A stretch of DNA of 64,000 nt from Planctomycetota bacterium (lineage in GTDB: Bacteria > Planctomycetota > UBA1135 > UBA2386): positions 124,001 through 188,000 of the forward strand of contig JANQJF010000059.1 of assembly GCA_028281765.1 (NCBI GenBank), in the 5' to 3' direction. Both the position numbers and the translations under genes were made by a program. Numbering within the stretch: the first letter of the stretch is position 1; the number at the start of each line of letters is the position of its first letter. Positions 19,917-29,614 of the stretch are shown here, piece by piece. The notes under the pieces were generated by a model that was not told the origin of the DNA, did no database searches, and saw nothing but the letters and a program-made list of their open reading frames with translations.

Positions 19917-20043
19917 GAGGTTCGAGCGACAGCCCGATTCGGGCGTGCCGCATCTTCCGCACAAAAAACCTTCACCGACCTACGGTGCTGCGAACCACGG
20001 GGCGCGGCGCCGATCGAAGCGGTCGCCCTCCGCCGCGGGCACC

Positions 20044-20051
20044 GCTACCAT
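20044..20051 (+). promoter_or_regulatory. Possible extended -10 (GCTACCAT) for the kelch gene
   Basis: GCTACCAT lies 39 bases before the ATG at 20091, leaving room for a leader containing AGGAG near 20071. Similar GCTACNNT boxes precede icd, the gene at 54207 and the sigma gene at 15188. No clear -35 was found. Confidence 0.25.
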
Positions 20052-20090
20052 CGCGTCGATCTCTCGGGGATAGGAGCCCCCACACACACA

Positions 20091-22400
20091 ATGAACACCC
20101 TTCGCCTGCTCTCGGTCTCTCTCGTGACGTGCGCCCTGGTCGGCTCGTCCGCGACATGCGTCGCTCAAGCTGGCTGGTCCCCGCTCGTGCTCGAGGGCCG
20201 CACCGGCACGACGCTGCTCTCTCTCCCCGGAGACAACCAGAACAAGGTGTTCCTTTTCGGCGGCGAGTCGGAGGGGCGCATGCTCGGCGACTCGTGGGAG
20301 TACACGGTCGGCGGGAACTACGTCCCGATCGCCCAGCAGCAACAGCAGGAGCAGACGGGCCCTTCCGCCCGCTCCGGCCACGCGGCAGCGCAGTTCGCGA
20401 ACTTTGCCGGCTCGGTCATGGTGTTCGGCGGCATGACCGTGGACGGTCTGAGCAACGAGACCTGGACGTTCGACGGCAACTGCTGGGACACGCAGGATCC
20501 GCCGACCGTCCCGCCCGCACGCCAGGGACACATCCTCATCTCGACCGGTATCGACGAGATGCTCATGTACGGCGGCATCGGCGTGAACGGCACGCTGCTC
20601 GAAGACACCTGGCGATGGAACGGCAGCGACTGGGTCGCTCTGTTTCCCGCCAACACCCCGGGACCGCGCGCGAATCACCGCGCTGCGCCCGGTCAGGGGA
20701 TCTTCGGCGGTCCGCAGGCGATCGTATTCGGCGGCAAAGATCCGAACGGCTTCCGTACGGACACGTGGGGCTGGGACGGCAGCAACTGGGTCCAACTCCA
20801 GGACGATGCCAGCGGCCCCGCGGTCTTCGAGGACTCGTTCGGGCTCACCCAGGACGGGCAGCTGTTCGGAACGTCACCGAGCGGCTGGACTCTCTGGCAG
20901 TGGGACGGAGTCGGGCAGGTGTGGAACACGGTCACGTCCGGACCAGCGACGGATCCGGTGAACCGCCGCCGCCCCAACGCGACGATTTCGGACACGCTGT
21001 ACTTCTCGCTGGACGACGCGATCGTCACAGGCGGAACGTTGTTCGACGCGCCGCCGGACCTCGACGTGCCGCTCACCGACACTTGGCAGTTCATCGCGGG
21101 CTCCTGGAACCAGACCGAAGCCGGATCCCCGGCGCCGCGGTTCGGCGCCGGCTTCGCGTTCGACACCGAATACAACGAAGTGGTGATCCTCGCGGGCGCT
21201 CTCGACAACGACAACCTCGACGACTCGTGGACGTTCGATGGCACTGACTGGACCGAGCAGGTCAGTGGTCTGAGTGGCCCGGGTCCCCGCATCCCGAACA
21301 TGGCGTACGATCCGGTCCTGCAACGGACGCTGATGATCGGCGGCCAGCAGGACGGCGACGTGCTCGGCCCGACACGCATGCAGCGCGCGTGGGACGGCGA
21401 CACCGACAGCTGGTCGCAGCTCAACTCGACCTCGGACACGATCCTGCTGTTCGGCACGACCCCGGCCGACGTGTTCGATCTCGTCGGCGCGTCGATGGTC
21501 TACGACGTCGCGCGCCAACGGATGGTGCTCACCGGCGGCGAGTTCCGGATCGCCGGGGCCACCAAGGGCACCCCGTCCGCGGTCACGTGGGAGCTCGACG
21601 CGACGACGAACCATTGGACCGGCACGCCGCTGCTCGTGCGTCCGCAGGTGGGACTGACGCGATTCCACATCACGTTCGACGAGGACCGGCAGAAGGTCGT
21701 CGCTGTCGACGACCTCGGGATCTGGGAGTGGAACGGTTCGCTGTGGAGCTTCTCCGGCTCCGACGCGTTCCCGGGCCCCGGCTCGCTCGCGTTCGACACG
21801 ATCCTCGCGAGCCTGTTCTTGTCGAACCCGAGCGGCACGTTCCAGCTCGGCGCGAGCAACAACACGTGGGTGCAGCGCAGTTCGAGTCAGATCGAGGGCG
21901 CGATGTACTTCAACCCGGCGATCGGCCAGCTGATCTCCGCCGAGGACTCCGACCGCGTCGAGGCGTTCGACGCGCTGTCGGCGGGCACCTACTTCTCGTA
22001 CGGAACGGGGTGTCCCGCGGCGTTTGGCACGCCCGAGATCTCCCTCGTCGCCTCGCCGACCCCCGGCACGAACTACGTCGCGATCGTCGAGCCCTACCCG
22101 CCGGGCACGCTCGGCATGATGTGGCTCGGCGGCTCGAACCAGACCTGGCTGACGACGGGCTTGCCGCTACCACTCGACCTGTCGCCGATCGGCATGACCG
22201 GCTGTGCGATGCTGTCGTCGTGGGAAGCGGAGACCGGCCTCAACACGACCGGAGAGTGGTTCCTGCCGATCCCGAACGGCCCCGCCTTCGTCAACACGTC
22301 GGTGTTCCACCAGGCGGTCCTCGAAGCGCCGGGCGCGAACCCGCTCGGCATCGTCGTCAGCAACGCCGTCGAATTCGTCGTCGGCACGCAGCTGCCGTAG
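20091..22400 (+). CDS. Secreted kelch-repeat beta-propeller protein
   Basis: About 769 residues. The ATG at 20091 begins a clear signal peptide (MNTLRLLSVSLVTCALVGSSATCVAQ in outline, cut after AQ), and AGGAG lies upstream. Kelch-like blades follow from about residue 45: repeated KVFLFGGESEG, VMVFGGMTVDGLSNETWTF and EMLMYGGIGVNGTLLEDTW patterns ending in GG and WxW/F motifs. The last 130 residues, from YGTGCP, form a separate domain with GTNYVAIVEPYP, LDLSPIGMTGC and a terminal SNAVEFVVG. This C-terminal domain resembles the ends of several other secreted proteins in this window. The function is likely binding; the ligand is unknown. Confidence 0.85.
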   Translation: MNTLRLLSVSLVTCALVGSSATCVAQAGWSPLVLEGRTGTTLLSLPGDNQNKVFLFGGESEGRMLGDSWEYTVGGNYVPIAQQQQQEQTGPSARSGHAAAQFANFAGSVMVFGGMTVDGLSNETWTFDGNCWDTQDPPTVPPARQGHILISTGIDEMLMYGGIGVNGTLLEDTWRWNGSDWVALFPANTPGPRANHRAAPGQGIFGGPQAIVFGGKDPNGFRTDTWGWDGSNWVQLQDDASGPAVFEDSFGLTQDGQLFGTSPSGWTLWQWDGVGQVWNTVTSGPATDPVNRRRPNATISDTLYFSLDDAIVTGGTLFDAPPDLDVPLTDTWQFIAGSWNQTEAGSPAPRFGAGFAFDTEYNEVVILAGALDNDNLDDSWTFDGTDWTEQVSGLSGPGPRIPNMAYDPVLQRTLMIGGQQDGDVLGPTRMQRAWDGDTDSWSQLNSTSDTILLFGTTPADVFDLVGASMVYDVARQRMVLTGGEFRIAGATKGTPSAVTWELDATTNHWTGTPLLVRPQVGLTRFHITFDEDRQKVVAVDDLGIWEWNGSLWSFSGSDAFPGPGSLAFDTILASLFLSNPSGTFQLGASNNTWVQRSSSQIEGAMYFNPAIGQLISAEDSDRVEAFDALSAGTYFSYGTGCPAAFGTPEISLVASPTPGTNYVAIVEPYPPGTLGMMWLGGSNQTWLTTGLPLPLDLSPIGMTGCAMLSSWEAETGLNTTGEWFLPIPNGPAFVNTSVFHQAVLEAPGANPLGIVVSNAVEFVVGTQLP

Positions 22401-22404
22401 CGGG

Positions 22405-24822
22405 TCAGGGGCAGATCCGCGCTTCGATCGCGCGGCTGCCGTCGAAACCCGCGACGCGCGCCGCGATCGCCTGCGCGTAGAGCCGCTGGCTCACCGCCGC
22501 CGGCACGTTCGGAATCGCGAGATCGAACGCGGCCGCGCCCTGCGCGTCCGTCGTCATCGCGACCGAGGTTGCGATCGTGAGCGGCGACAGGAGCAGGGTG
22601 ACGTCCTCGAGCCCGACGGGTCCGAGGTCGATTGCGTCCGGCGCAAAACCGAGGAGCAGCCAGGCGAGCCCCGACTGAGGCCCCCCGGACATCGAATAGG
22701 CGAGCGTCGTGCCCGGCTGCAGCGGCCCCGTGAGCCCGAGGCTGACGCCGTGCTCGGTCGGGTCGATCGCGCCGTAGCGACGCTGCCCACACGCCGTCGG
22801 TTCGTTGGGCACGCCACCGGACGGCACCGGAAAGGTCCCCCACGCGCTGCCACCGTCGAGCAGCCGACCCGTCGACACGTCGACGTATTGCTGGCCGAAG
22901 ACCACGCGTTCGTGAATCGCCTGGCCTCCGACCTGGAACAGCACGATCTCTTCGCCGCGCGCCGACAGCTTGAAGTTCGCGTGCAACGGGCCTTGGCGTC
23001 CGTCCTCGTCGCACCAGACTCGAAGGAACCCGAACGGCGCGATCGTCGTGCCGATGGGCAGCTCCCACTTCGGTCGCTGCAGGGTGTCGCTCAGCGCCAT
23101 GCCGCCGACGTCGATGGTCTGTGCACTCGTGTTGTGGAGCTCGACCCAGTCCTCGTGCTGCCCGTGTTCGTCGACGTCCCCGGTCTGGTTCTGCGCCAGG
23201 AACTCGTTGATCACGATGACCGACGGCACGACCGGCCAGTCGACGAGAACGTGCGGACAGCTGCGCTCGAGTTCGGCGGTGTGCGGCTCGAAACGCGCCG
23301 CGCCCGTCGCGGTCTTGGCTTCGACGTAGTAGTCGAGAAGGGTGCCGGGCGACTGACCCGGAAGCGTCGCTCCCCACACCCCGTCGCCGGCGGCGCCATC
23401 GCCGTGTGCTCCGTCGTCGAACATCGGCACGGCCTCGAACTTGCCGACGTCGCGCCACCAAAGGTCCACCGACGCGGCGTTCGGCGACGCGACGACGGTG
23501 ACCTGAATCGCCTGACCCGGCGCCGGCATCGCGGGCGTGTGCGCGAGCGCCGAGAGGTCGGCGCGGCTCGCGACGATCTCCGGATGCGTCGACAAGAACG
23601 CATGGCGCGCGGCGATGAACGGCACCAGACCGGGCACCGTCACCGTAGGCGCACCAAAGATCGTCCACGGCCCGAGCACGTCGACATCGGAATCGAGGTT
23701 CTGCTGGAACGCCTGCGTCGAGTAGATCTTCTTGGAGTCGCTCGCGACGTCGGCCGCGATCATCGCGTGGTAGTGCTGCGCGACCGGCGTCAACTCGGTC
23801 GGGTTGAACGTGTGCGTCAGCACGGCATCCATATGCGCACGGTAGCGCGCGGCCCAATCCGCGAACTGCAGCGTCTCCGTGAACGCCGGCCGGAACGGAT
23901 CCGTCGTGTACTCGGTCGGCGACAGCGTGACCGACTCCTGCATCGCCTCGTTCACGTCGAACGGGAACACCGAGCCGTCTCCATGCACTTCGTCCATGTA
24001 GAGGAAGTGGTCCTTGCCGAAGCGCAAGTAGCTGTCGGTCTGCGTCGTGACGTTCATCACGGCTGCGTATCGGAAGAACGAGTCGACGTTCAGCACGTCT
24101 GTCAACACGGACTGCAGCGCCCCGCTCGCGGTGTTTTCGAGCACGTCGCAGAGGTTCATGAGATCGAGCCCGTCGCCCTGCTTGGCCTGGTAGGCCGCGA
24201 GGTACTCCTGGACGTCGGCGCCGAGCCAGCGGTACGCGCAGCGCCCGTCGTCGAACGCCCCCGTCGTCGGCACACCGCGGTAGCGGTTGCCGTCGTTGCT
24301 GCGGAACCACTCCTTCATCATGTCCTTGTTCGGCTGCTGGACGTTGATGTAGACGCCCCAGTAGCTGCCGTTGAGCCACAGACGAATCCAGTTGGCCTTC
24401 GGCGCCACGCCGTGCTGGCGCATGACGTAGTAGGTCAGCGGCTCGCGCAGAAAGAGCGGGTCGTGGAAGCCGTTGTTGAAGTTGAGACTGTCGTAGCCGT
24501 AGACGTCCTGCCCGGGCACGAACGCATCGAGCTCGACGTTGAAGCTCTTCTTCTCCCAGCCCTGCACGCCCTGCGGCGGCAGCTGGTAGTAGGACGTCGC
24601 ACCGCGAAAGCGCACGCCGACGTCTTCGTACGTCACGCCATCGACGGTCATGTCGGCAGCAATGTTCTGGTCCGTGCCGTAGTGGGACTCCAGCTGGGAC
24701 CACCAGTCGACTTGGTCGAACTGGAGATACACGTCCCGCAACGTGTCCATGTCGTAGAGGTCGGGCACCTGCGCGCACAGGCTGCTCGACAACGCGAACA
24801 CGAGAATGAACCGAGGAATCAT
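22405..24822 (-). CDS. Secreted CotH-kinase-like protein with lamin-tail domain
   Basis: About 805 residues from the ATG at 24822, with AGGTG five bases upstream and a signal peptide ending SSLCAQ. The CotH domain occupies about residues 25-380: GVRFRGATSYY, SLNFNNGFHDPLFLREPL, LNGSYWGVYINVQQPNK and a late FPFDVNEAM segment. CotH proteins are atypical kinases in spore coats and are also common in planctomycete secretomes. A beta-rich linker follows, then a lamin-tail (LTD) domain around INEFLAQN...DWVELHNTSAQTIDVGGMALSD. The last 120 residues carry the C-terminal domain shared with the kelch protein (AWLLLGFAPDAIDLGPVG). The phospho-acceptor is unknown. Its stop is 5 bp from the convergent kelch stop. 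Confidence 0.88.
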   Translation of the reverse strand: MIPRFILVFALSSSLCAQVPDLYDMDTLRDVYLQFDQVDWWSQLESHYGTDQNIAADMTVDGVTYEDVGVRFRGATSYYQLPPQGVQGWEKKSFNVELDAFVPGQDVYGYDSLNFNNGFHDPLFLREPLTYYVMRQHGVAPKANWIRLWLNGSYWGVYINVQQPNKDMMKEWFRSNDGNRYRGVPTTGAFDDGRCAYRWLGADVQEYLAAYQAKQGDGLDLMNLCDVLENTASGALQSVLTDVLNVDSFFRYAAVMNVTTQTDSYLRFGKDHFLYMDEVHGDGSVFPFDVNEAMQESVTLSPTEYTTDPFRPAFTETLQFADWAARYRAHMDAVLTHTFNPTELTPVAQHYHAMIAADVASDSKKIYSTQAFQQNLDSDVDVLGPWTIFGAPTVTVPGLVPFIAARHAFLSTHPEIVASRADLSALAHTPAMPAPGQAIQVTVVASPNAASVDLWWRDVGKFEAVPMFDDGAHGDGAAGDGVWGATLPGQSPGTLLDYYVEAKTATGAARFEPHTAELERSCPHVLVDWPVVPSVIVINEFLAQNQTGDVDEHGQHEDWVELHNTSAQTIDVGGMALSDTLQRPKWELPIGTTIAPFGFLRVWCDEDGRQGPLHANFKLSARGEEIVLFQVGGQAIHERVVFGQQYVDVSTGRLLDGGSAWGTFPVPSGGVPNEPTACGQRRYGAIDPTEHGVSLGLTGPLQPGTTLAYSMSGGPQSGLAWLLLGFAPDAIDLGPVGLEDVTLLLSPLTIATSVAMTTDAQGAAAFDLAIPNVPAAVSQRLYAQAIAARVAGFDGSRAIEARICP

Positions 24823-24942
24823 GAACACCTGTCCGTCCCGGTGACGGAGCGACGAGTCACTCCGCATAGCGTGGCCTTTCGACGTCGATTGTCAGACCTC
24901 GCCGACCGAGCGACAAGGGGAGGACTCCTGATGAGTTCGAGA

Positions 24943-25833
24943 TCAGCCCGGCTTGACGACGAGCACCGAGCACGGCGCCTGTCGCGCAATTCGTTCGGCC
25001 GCGCTGCCGAGCACGAAGCGGGCCAGACCGGCGCGCGCGTGAGTGCCGACGACCACCAGGCCCGCATCGATCTCCTCGGCCACGAGGGCCGACGTCGCGC
25101 CGGGCGAACCCTCGCGCACCTCGCGCTTCGACGGCACGGCGCCCTGGATCTCGGACTCTTCGATGGCGAGCAGGTGCATGTCCATCGTCTTACGAGCCTG
25201 CTCTTGGACATTCAGCAGTCCGTGGCCCCGCAGCACGTGCCGCATCTGCTGTGGCGGCGGCACCAGCACGTGCAGCAGATGCAGTGACGCGTTCGATTCA
25301 CGCGCCAACTCCACGGCTTCGGCGACCACCACCTTCTCGAGCTCACCGGCCGCGACCGGAAGCAGAAGGGTTCCGATGGAATCCCAGGATTCGGGCTTCT
25401 CGCGGCAGACGAGCACCGAACAGGGCACCGTGCGGATGACCTTCTCGGCCGTGCTCCCGAGCAGGACGCGATCGAGGCCGGTGTTCCCGTGCGTCGCGAG
25501 CGCGACGAGGTCGATGTCGTGTTCGGAGACGCACCGCTCGATGGCATCCGCGGGCGTCCCCGAGAGGACGTGAGTCTGCACCTGGACGCCGGAGCCGATC
25601 TCCTGCGCGAGCTCGCGCAGCAGCCCCTCGCCCTCCGCCCGAAAGTCCTCGTCGATCGTACGGATTCCCGCACTCTCGATGGTCTGCATGGCCGGCGGAG
25701 TGACCGGCGGCACGACGTGGAGGACGTGGAGCGTGGCGCCGTACCGCTTGGCCAGCGCGACCGCCGCGGGACGAGCCACGAGCGACTTCTGCGAGAAGTC
25801 GGTCGGGAGCAGAATGTGCTTAACGTTTCGCAT
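24943..25833 (-). CDS. Universal stress protein, two tandem Usp domains
   Basis: 296 residues from the ATG at 25833 (MRNVKHILLPTDFS). Domain 1 spans about residues 1-145 and domain 2 about 150-295. Each ends in the ATP-binding signature GxxG-9x-G(S/T): THGNTGLDRVLLGST in domain 1 and THARAGLARFVLGSA in domain 2, so both halves look competent to bind nucleotide. Tandem USPs are cytoplasmic stress-resistance factors. The gene is divergent from a Ser/Thr kinase gene and 120 bp upstream of the CotH gene on the same strand. Confidence 0.93.
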   Translation of the reverse strand: MRNVKHILLPTDFSQKSLVARPAAVALAKRYGATLHVLHVVPPVTPPAMQTIESAGIRTIDEDFRAEGEGLLRELAQEIGSGVQVQTHVLSGTPADAIERCVSEHDIDLVALATHGNTGLDRVLLGSTAEKVIRTVPCSVLVCREKPESWDSIGTLLLPVAAGELEKVVVAEAVELARESNASLHLLHVLVPPPQQMRHVLRGHGLLNVQEQARKTMDMHLLAIEESEIQGAVPSKREVREGSPGATSALVAEEIDAGLVVVGTHARAGLARFVLGSAAERIARQAPCSVLVVKPG

Positions 25834-25977
25834 GGAGTTCGAATGCGAGGAGAAGTGCCCCGACTCTATCCGAATCACGGCCGCGCACACGCCAAACTCT
25901 GTGTTCGATTCGATCATCGACGACGGCCGTGACGCCGTGCACTTGCAGGGACCGCATCGTCCGCGTCTCATGACTGC

Positions 25978-28392
25978 GTGTCCTCCGACGACGTCGAACA
26001 GCTGTTCGAAGAGCGCATCCTCCCGCGCTTCCTCGACCTGCCCAGCAACGACTGGGACAAGGAGCTGAGCGCGGTCTGCGAGGAGTACCCCGAGCACGAC
26101 ACGGCGATCCGCGAGCGCCTCGCCGCGTTGCGTGATCTCGGCCTGCTCGACAAGGCGGAGACCGTCGTCACCGCGGACACGGCGGAGACCGATTTCGACG
26201 AGATCGAGGAGCTCGGCCCCTACCGGATCCTCCGCGAGCTCGGAGCCGGCGGTCAAGGCCGCGTGTTCTTGGCCGAGGACTCGCGCCTCGCGGGGCGCAA
26301 CGTCGCGCTCAAAGTTCTGCCCGGACGCTTCATCCCGCCGCGCGCGCGGACGCGGCTGAAGCGCGAAGCCGAGTCGCTGTCGAAGCTCGACCACCCCGGC
26401 ATCTGCACCGTGTTCGAGGTCGGTGAGGTCGACAAGGTGCCGTTCATCGCGATGCGGTTCGTCGACGGGGAGCCGCTGAGCAAGCGGATCGGCGTGACCA
26501 AGAAGTCGACGCCGCCGGAGGCGCGCAACAGCACCTCGGTGTCTCTACCCGAGTTCGACGAGAGTGCGACGATCGAACGACCCGCGACGACGAAGCGCAC
26601 GACGAGCCGCGACTCGACGCTGCGCGTCGTGCGTCTGATCGAACGCGCGGCGCGCGCCCTACACGCGGCCCACATGGCGGGCATCGTGCACCGCGACGTC
26701 AAGCCCGGCAACATCATCGTGACCAAGGGCGGCGACCCCGTGATCGTCGACTTCGGGCTCGCCGCGGTCGAGGAGGCGGACGACATCACGCGCACGGGCG
26801 AGCTCATGGGCACGCCCGCCTACATGTCTCCCGAACAGCTCGCGGCCAAGCCGCTCGATCGGCGCACCGACGTGTATTCGCTCGGCGTGACCCTGTTCGA
26901 AGCGCTGACGCTGCAGCGACCCTTCGAAGCGGATTCGCACGAAGCACTCTACCGAGCCATCCTGAACCGCGCGGTGCCGAGAGCATCGAAGCTGAACACC
27001 TCGATCTCGCGCGACCTGGAGGTCGTGCTCGAGACCGCGCTGGAGAAGGAACCCGAACAGCGCTACCAGACCGCGCTCGACTTCGCGGAGGACCTGCGCG
27101 CGGTCGCCGAGTCGCGGCCGATCACCGCGCGTCCGATCTCGCTGTTCGGACGCGTGTCGCGATGGGCCCGCCGCGAACCGGCGAAGGCGGCGTTGGCCGG
27201 CGTGCTCGCGCTCGCGATTCCGAGCGTCGCCGGTCTCGGCGGCTACCTGATCGCGACGATCGACGACCGGGAGGCCGGGCGTCGCGCTGCCCACGAACGA
27301 CGCCTCGCGGACGAGCTCGCGACCGGATACGCGCGCGTCGGCGAAGGCAACCTCCGCGGAGCCGAGGACGCGTTCCGTCAGGCTCTCCGACTCGAAGCCG
27401 GCAACGTGCCCGCGATCCTCGGCGTCGCGCTGTCCTACATGCACCGCCCGGCCCAGGAAGCCGCGCCGGGCCTCGCGTTTTTGGAAGAGCACGCCGACGT
27501 CGTCGCCGGCAACCCGGCGATCGGTCGCGTGAAGGTGTACGTCCTGCGCAACAAGCTCGGCCGTGCGGACGAAGCCGACGCGCTCGAGGAGCAGCTGCCG
27601 GCGCCGCGGAGCGCACTCGACTTCTTCGTCGCGGGGCTCCTCGAGTACGCGAACGGCGACTACGTGCGCGCCGGGGATCTCCACGAGCAGGCGATCCTGC
27701 GATCGCCGCAGCCGCAGGAGAACTACTACTACGAGCGCGCGCGCGCCGCGGAGTCTGCCGAAGACGTGAGCGCGATCGTGCGCACGGCAGAGGCGATCCA
27801 AGAGGTGTTCCCGGACTCGGCCGAAGCCTGGCTCCGATCCGGCGTCTCGTTGTCCATCGTCGACGAGGACCGCGCAGTCGTCGCGTTCGAACGCTCGATC
27901 GCACTCCACGAGCGCGACCTCGCCCGCACGGGGGAACCGGCCAACGGCATGCACTACGCCTACACGGTGCTCGGCGTCGCGCGGATGAAGCAGATGGACC
28001 TCGACGGCGCGAAAACCGCGCTGCAGCGCGCGGTCGAACTCCGTCCCGACAACGCGATGGCGCACATGGTGCTCGGCCACGTGCACCAAGCGGACGGCGA
28101 CGAGGACGCCATGATCGCGGCGTATCGCGCGTCCGTAGTCGCCGAGCCGACCTATCACGCCGCGCACGTCGCGCTGATCACCGCTCTCGAAGATCAGGGG
28201 GAAGGGGCGGACGCGACGGCGGAAAACTCACGCTACGCGCGCGCGTGCCACGAGGCGGCAACGGCATCGAGCGATCGGGCGACGGCGCTCGATCTCCAAA
28301 CGCGAGCGGTGGATGCGGCAGCCGCGGCCGGAGACACCGAGTTCGAGACCGAAGCGCGCGAGCAGCTCGAACGGCTGAAGCGCGACGACTGA
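25978..28392 (+). CDS. Receptor-type Ser/Thr protein kinase with TPR-like sensor
   Basis: 804 residues from a GTG at 25978, the best in-frame start although no strong ribosome site is visible. The cytoplasmic kinase domain (about 80-380) is complete: glycine loop LGAGGQGRVF, Lys112 in VALKVL, HRD at 238-240 in VHRDVKPGN, DFG at 258-260 and GTPAYMSPEQ. A Ser/Thr-rich insert of about 40 residues sits between the N and C lobes (172-215) and may be autophosphorylated. One membrane segment lies at about 404-427. The extracytoplasmic region consists of tetratricopeptide-like helix pairs (ANLRGAEDAF..., DGAKTALQRAVELRPDNAMA). It is divergent from the stress protein gene. Confidence 0.92.
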   Translation: MSSDDVEQLFEERILPRFLDLPSNDWDKELSAVCEEYPEHDTAIRERLAALRDLGLLDKAETVVTADTAETDFDEIEELGPYRILRELGAGGQGRVFLAEDSRLAGRNVALKVLPGRFIPPRARTRLKREAESLSKLDHPGICTVFEVGEVDKVPFIAMRFVDGEPLSKRIGVTKKSTPPEARNSTSVSLPEFDESATIERPATTKRTTSRDSTLRVVRLIERAARALHAAHMAGIVHRDVKPGNIIVTKGGDPVIVDFGLAAVEEADDITRTGELMGTPAYMSPEQLAAKPLDRRTDVYSLGVTLFEALTLQRPFEADSHEALYRAILNRAVPRASKLNTSISRDLEVVLETALEKEPEQRYQTALDFAEDLRAVAESRPITARPISLFGRVSRWARREPAKAALAGVLALAIPSVAGLGGYLIATIDDREAGRRAAHERRLADELATGYARVGEGNLRGAEDAFRQALRLEAGNVPAILGVALSYMHRPAQEAAPGLAFLEEHADVVAGNPAIGRVKVYVLRNKLGRADEADALEEQLPAPRSALDFFVAGLLEYANGDYVRAGDLHEQAILRSPQPQENYYYERARAAESAEDVSAIVRTAEAIQEVFPDSAEAWLRSGVSLSIVDEDRAVVAFERSIALHERDLARTGEPANGMHYAYTVLGVARMKQMDLDGAKTALQRAVELRPDNAMAHMVLGHVHQADGDEDAMIAAYRASVVAEPTYHAAHVALITALEDQGEGADATAENSRYARACHEAATASSDRATALDLQTRAVDAAAAAGDTEFETEAREQLERLKRDD

Positions 28393-28416
28393 CTGCCCGC
28401 CCAACAGGCCGCTCGC

Positions 28417-28947
28417 TCAGCGCAGGACGCGCTCGAGCGTGACGTCCCAAGAGCCTTCGGCCGCGCCGACCGTGGTTTCGAACTTCGCGACGACGACCGC
28501 GTTCGCCATCGACTCCCCGAACGCGCCGGCGACCACGCCGAACTGCGCGCGCGACGCCCCGTCGACCGCTCCGACCGCGAATCGGACCAGGCCGTCGTCG
28601 GTCGCGTTGACCTCGAACTCACGCTCGCCGGCGTCGAGTCGCGCCTCGGCGCCGAGCAGGCTCAGGGCGTTCGTCGCGCCACCGATGGTCCGCACGGCAC
28701 CATCCGCGACGACCAGCTCGGTGCCGAAAGGCAGGACCTCCCACCGACTCGGCGCGGCCTCGATCCGCGGGTTCGAGGCGACGACACGCCACGTGCCATC
28801 CATCGTCGCCGTGCCGTCGACCGCGACTCCCGAGTCAAGAACCGACTCGACCGAGCTGCAGCAGACGTGGCCCGAGTGAAACTCGAATCCGAGCAGGCTG
28901 AGGATTGCGGTCAGGGCGAGCAGGACAGGGAGGCTACGGGTCGTCAT
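28417..28947 (-). CDS. Small exported protein, function unknown, parent of an adjacent relic
   Basis: About 176 residues from the ATG at 28947, which begins a signal-like segment (MTTRSLPVLLALTAILSLLG). The mature part is beta-rich, with GTWRVVASNPRIE, ELVVADGAVRTIGG, EFEVNATDDGLVRFAVG and a terminal SWDVTLERVLR. No family was recognised. A second, broken copy of its C-terminal half lies just upstream at 29088-29366. It converges with the kinase gene across a 24-bp gap. Confidence 0.6.
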   Translation of the reverse strand: MTTRSLPVLLALTAILSLLGFEFHSGHVCCSSVESVLDSGVAVDGTATMDGTWRVVASNPRIEAAPSRWEVLPFGTELVVADGAVRTIGGATNALSLLGAEARLDAGEREFEVNATDDGLVRFAVGAVDGASRAQFGVVAGAFGESMANAVVVAKFETTVGAAEGSWDVTLERVLR

Positions 28948-29087
28948 GGCTTTGCGGGGGTGAGCGGTTGTCGCGGTCTGACCCCAGTCCGAGAGGGGAC
29001 GGCGCAGCCCGTCACCGAAGCGTCGTTTTTTTGGATACGGGCCGCGGCCGATCCTGTTCCACCGCGGAATCTCGCCCAACCCGGGAA

Positions 29088-29366
29088 TCAGCGGGTCACG
29101 CGCTCGAGCGTGACGTCCCACGCGCCTTCGGCTGCACCCTCTGCCGTTTCGAACCTTGCGATGACAACGGCGTTCGCGATCGACTCCCCGAAGGTGCCGG
29201 CGACGAGCCCGAGCTGGGCTCGCGAGTCTCCGTCCACGGCGCCCGTGGCGAATCGCAGGAGCCCGTCCGTCGTCGCGTTGACCGCAAATTCGCACGTGCC
29301 GGCCGCGAGCCGCGCCGTGTCGCCGAGCAGCGTCAGCGGGTCCGCCGACGCGCCACGTGCCGTTCT
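29088..29366 (-). pseudogene. Truncated, frameshifted copy of the gene at 28417
   Basis: From the stop at 29088 back to about 29345 the frame encodes LTLLGDTARLAAG, NATTDGLLRFATGAVDGDSR and AWDVTLERVTR, closely matching the last 80 residues of the neighbouring gene. Just upstream, in a different frame, the DNA encodes GTWRV (about 29347-29361), which in the intact copy lies about 40 codons earlier. An internal deletion with a frame change has therefore joined the two pieces. No signal peptide or start matching the parent is present. This is a tandem duplicate in decay. Confidence 0.75.
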
Positions 29367-29614
29367 CGGACTTCCCAATTGCGCTAGAGCGAATTCGGCA
29401 CGGGTCGTGCCCCCGCTTCGCGCAAACTGCGCGCGGCACCGGCCACACCGGACGAGAAAGCCGCGCATTCCCAGGCGCGGGCTCCGATTCGCGCGCGCCA
29501 CGCTCCGATAGGTCGGAGGGTGCCTCCGCCGCCGGCGGCCGGCGCTACTTTGTTTTCCACCGGGGCGGGGTAGCATCCCGCACCCCATCGCCCGTCTGAA
29601 CGACCCGCTCGGAA

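Noticed and set aside
22204..25287. A 1027-codon plus-strand open frame opposite the CotH and stress-protein genes
   Set aside because: It spans two real genes and the gap between them, is Arg/His/Val-rich and has no recognisable features.
29367..29588. Minus-strand frame upstream of the relic with a CGRCRAQF zinc-ribbon-like start
   Set aside because: Arg-rich composition and lack of a conserved second cysteine pair suggest chance; it is only the open extension of the relic frame.
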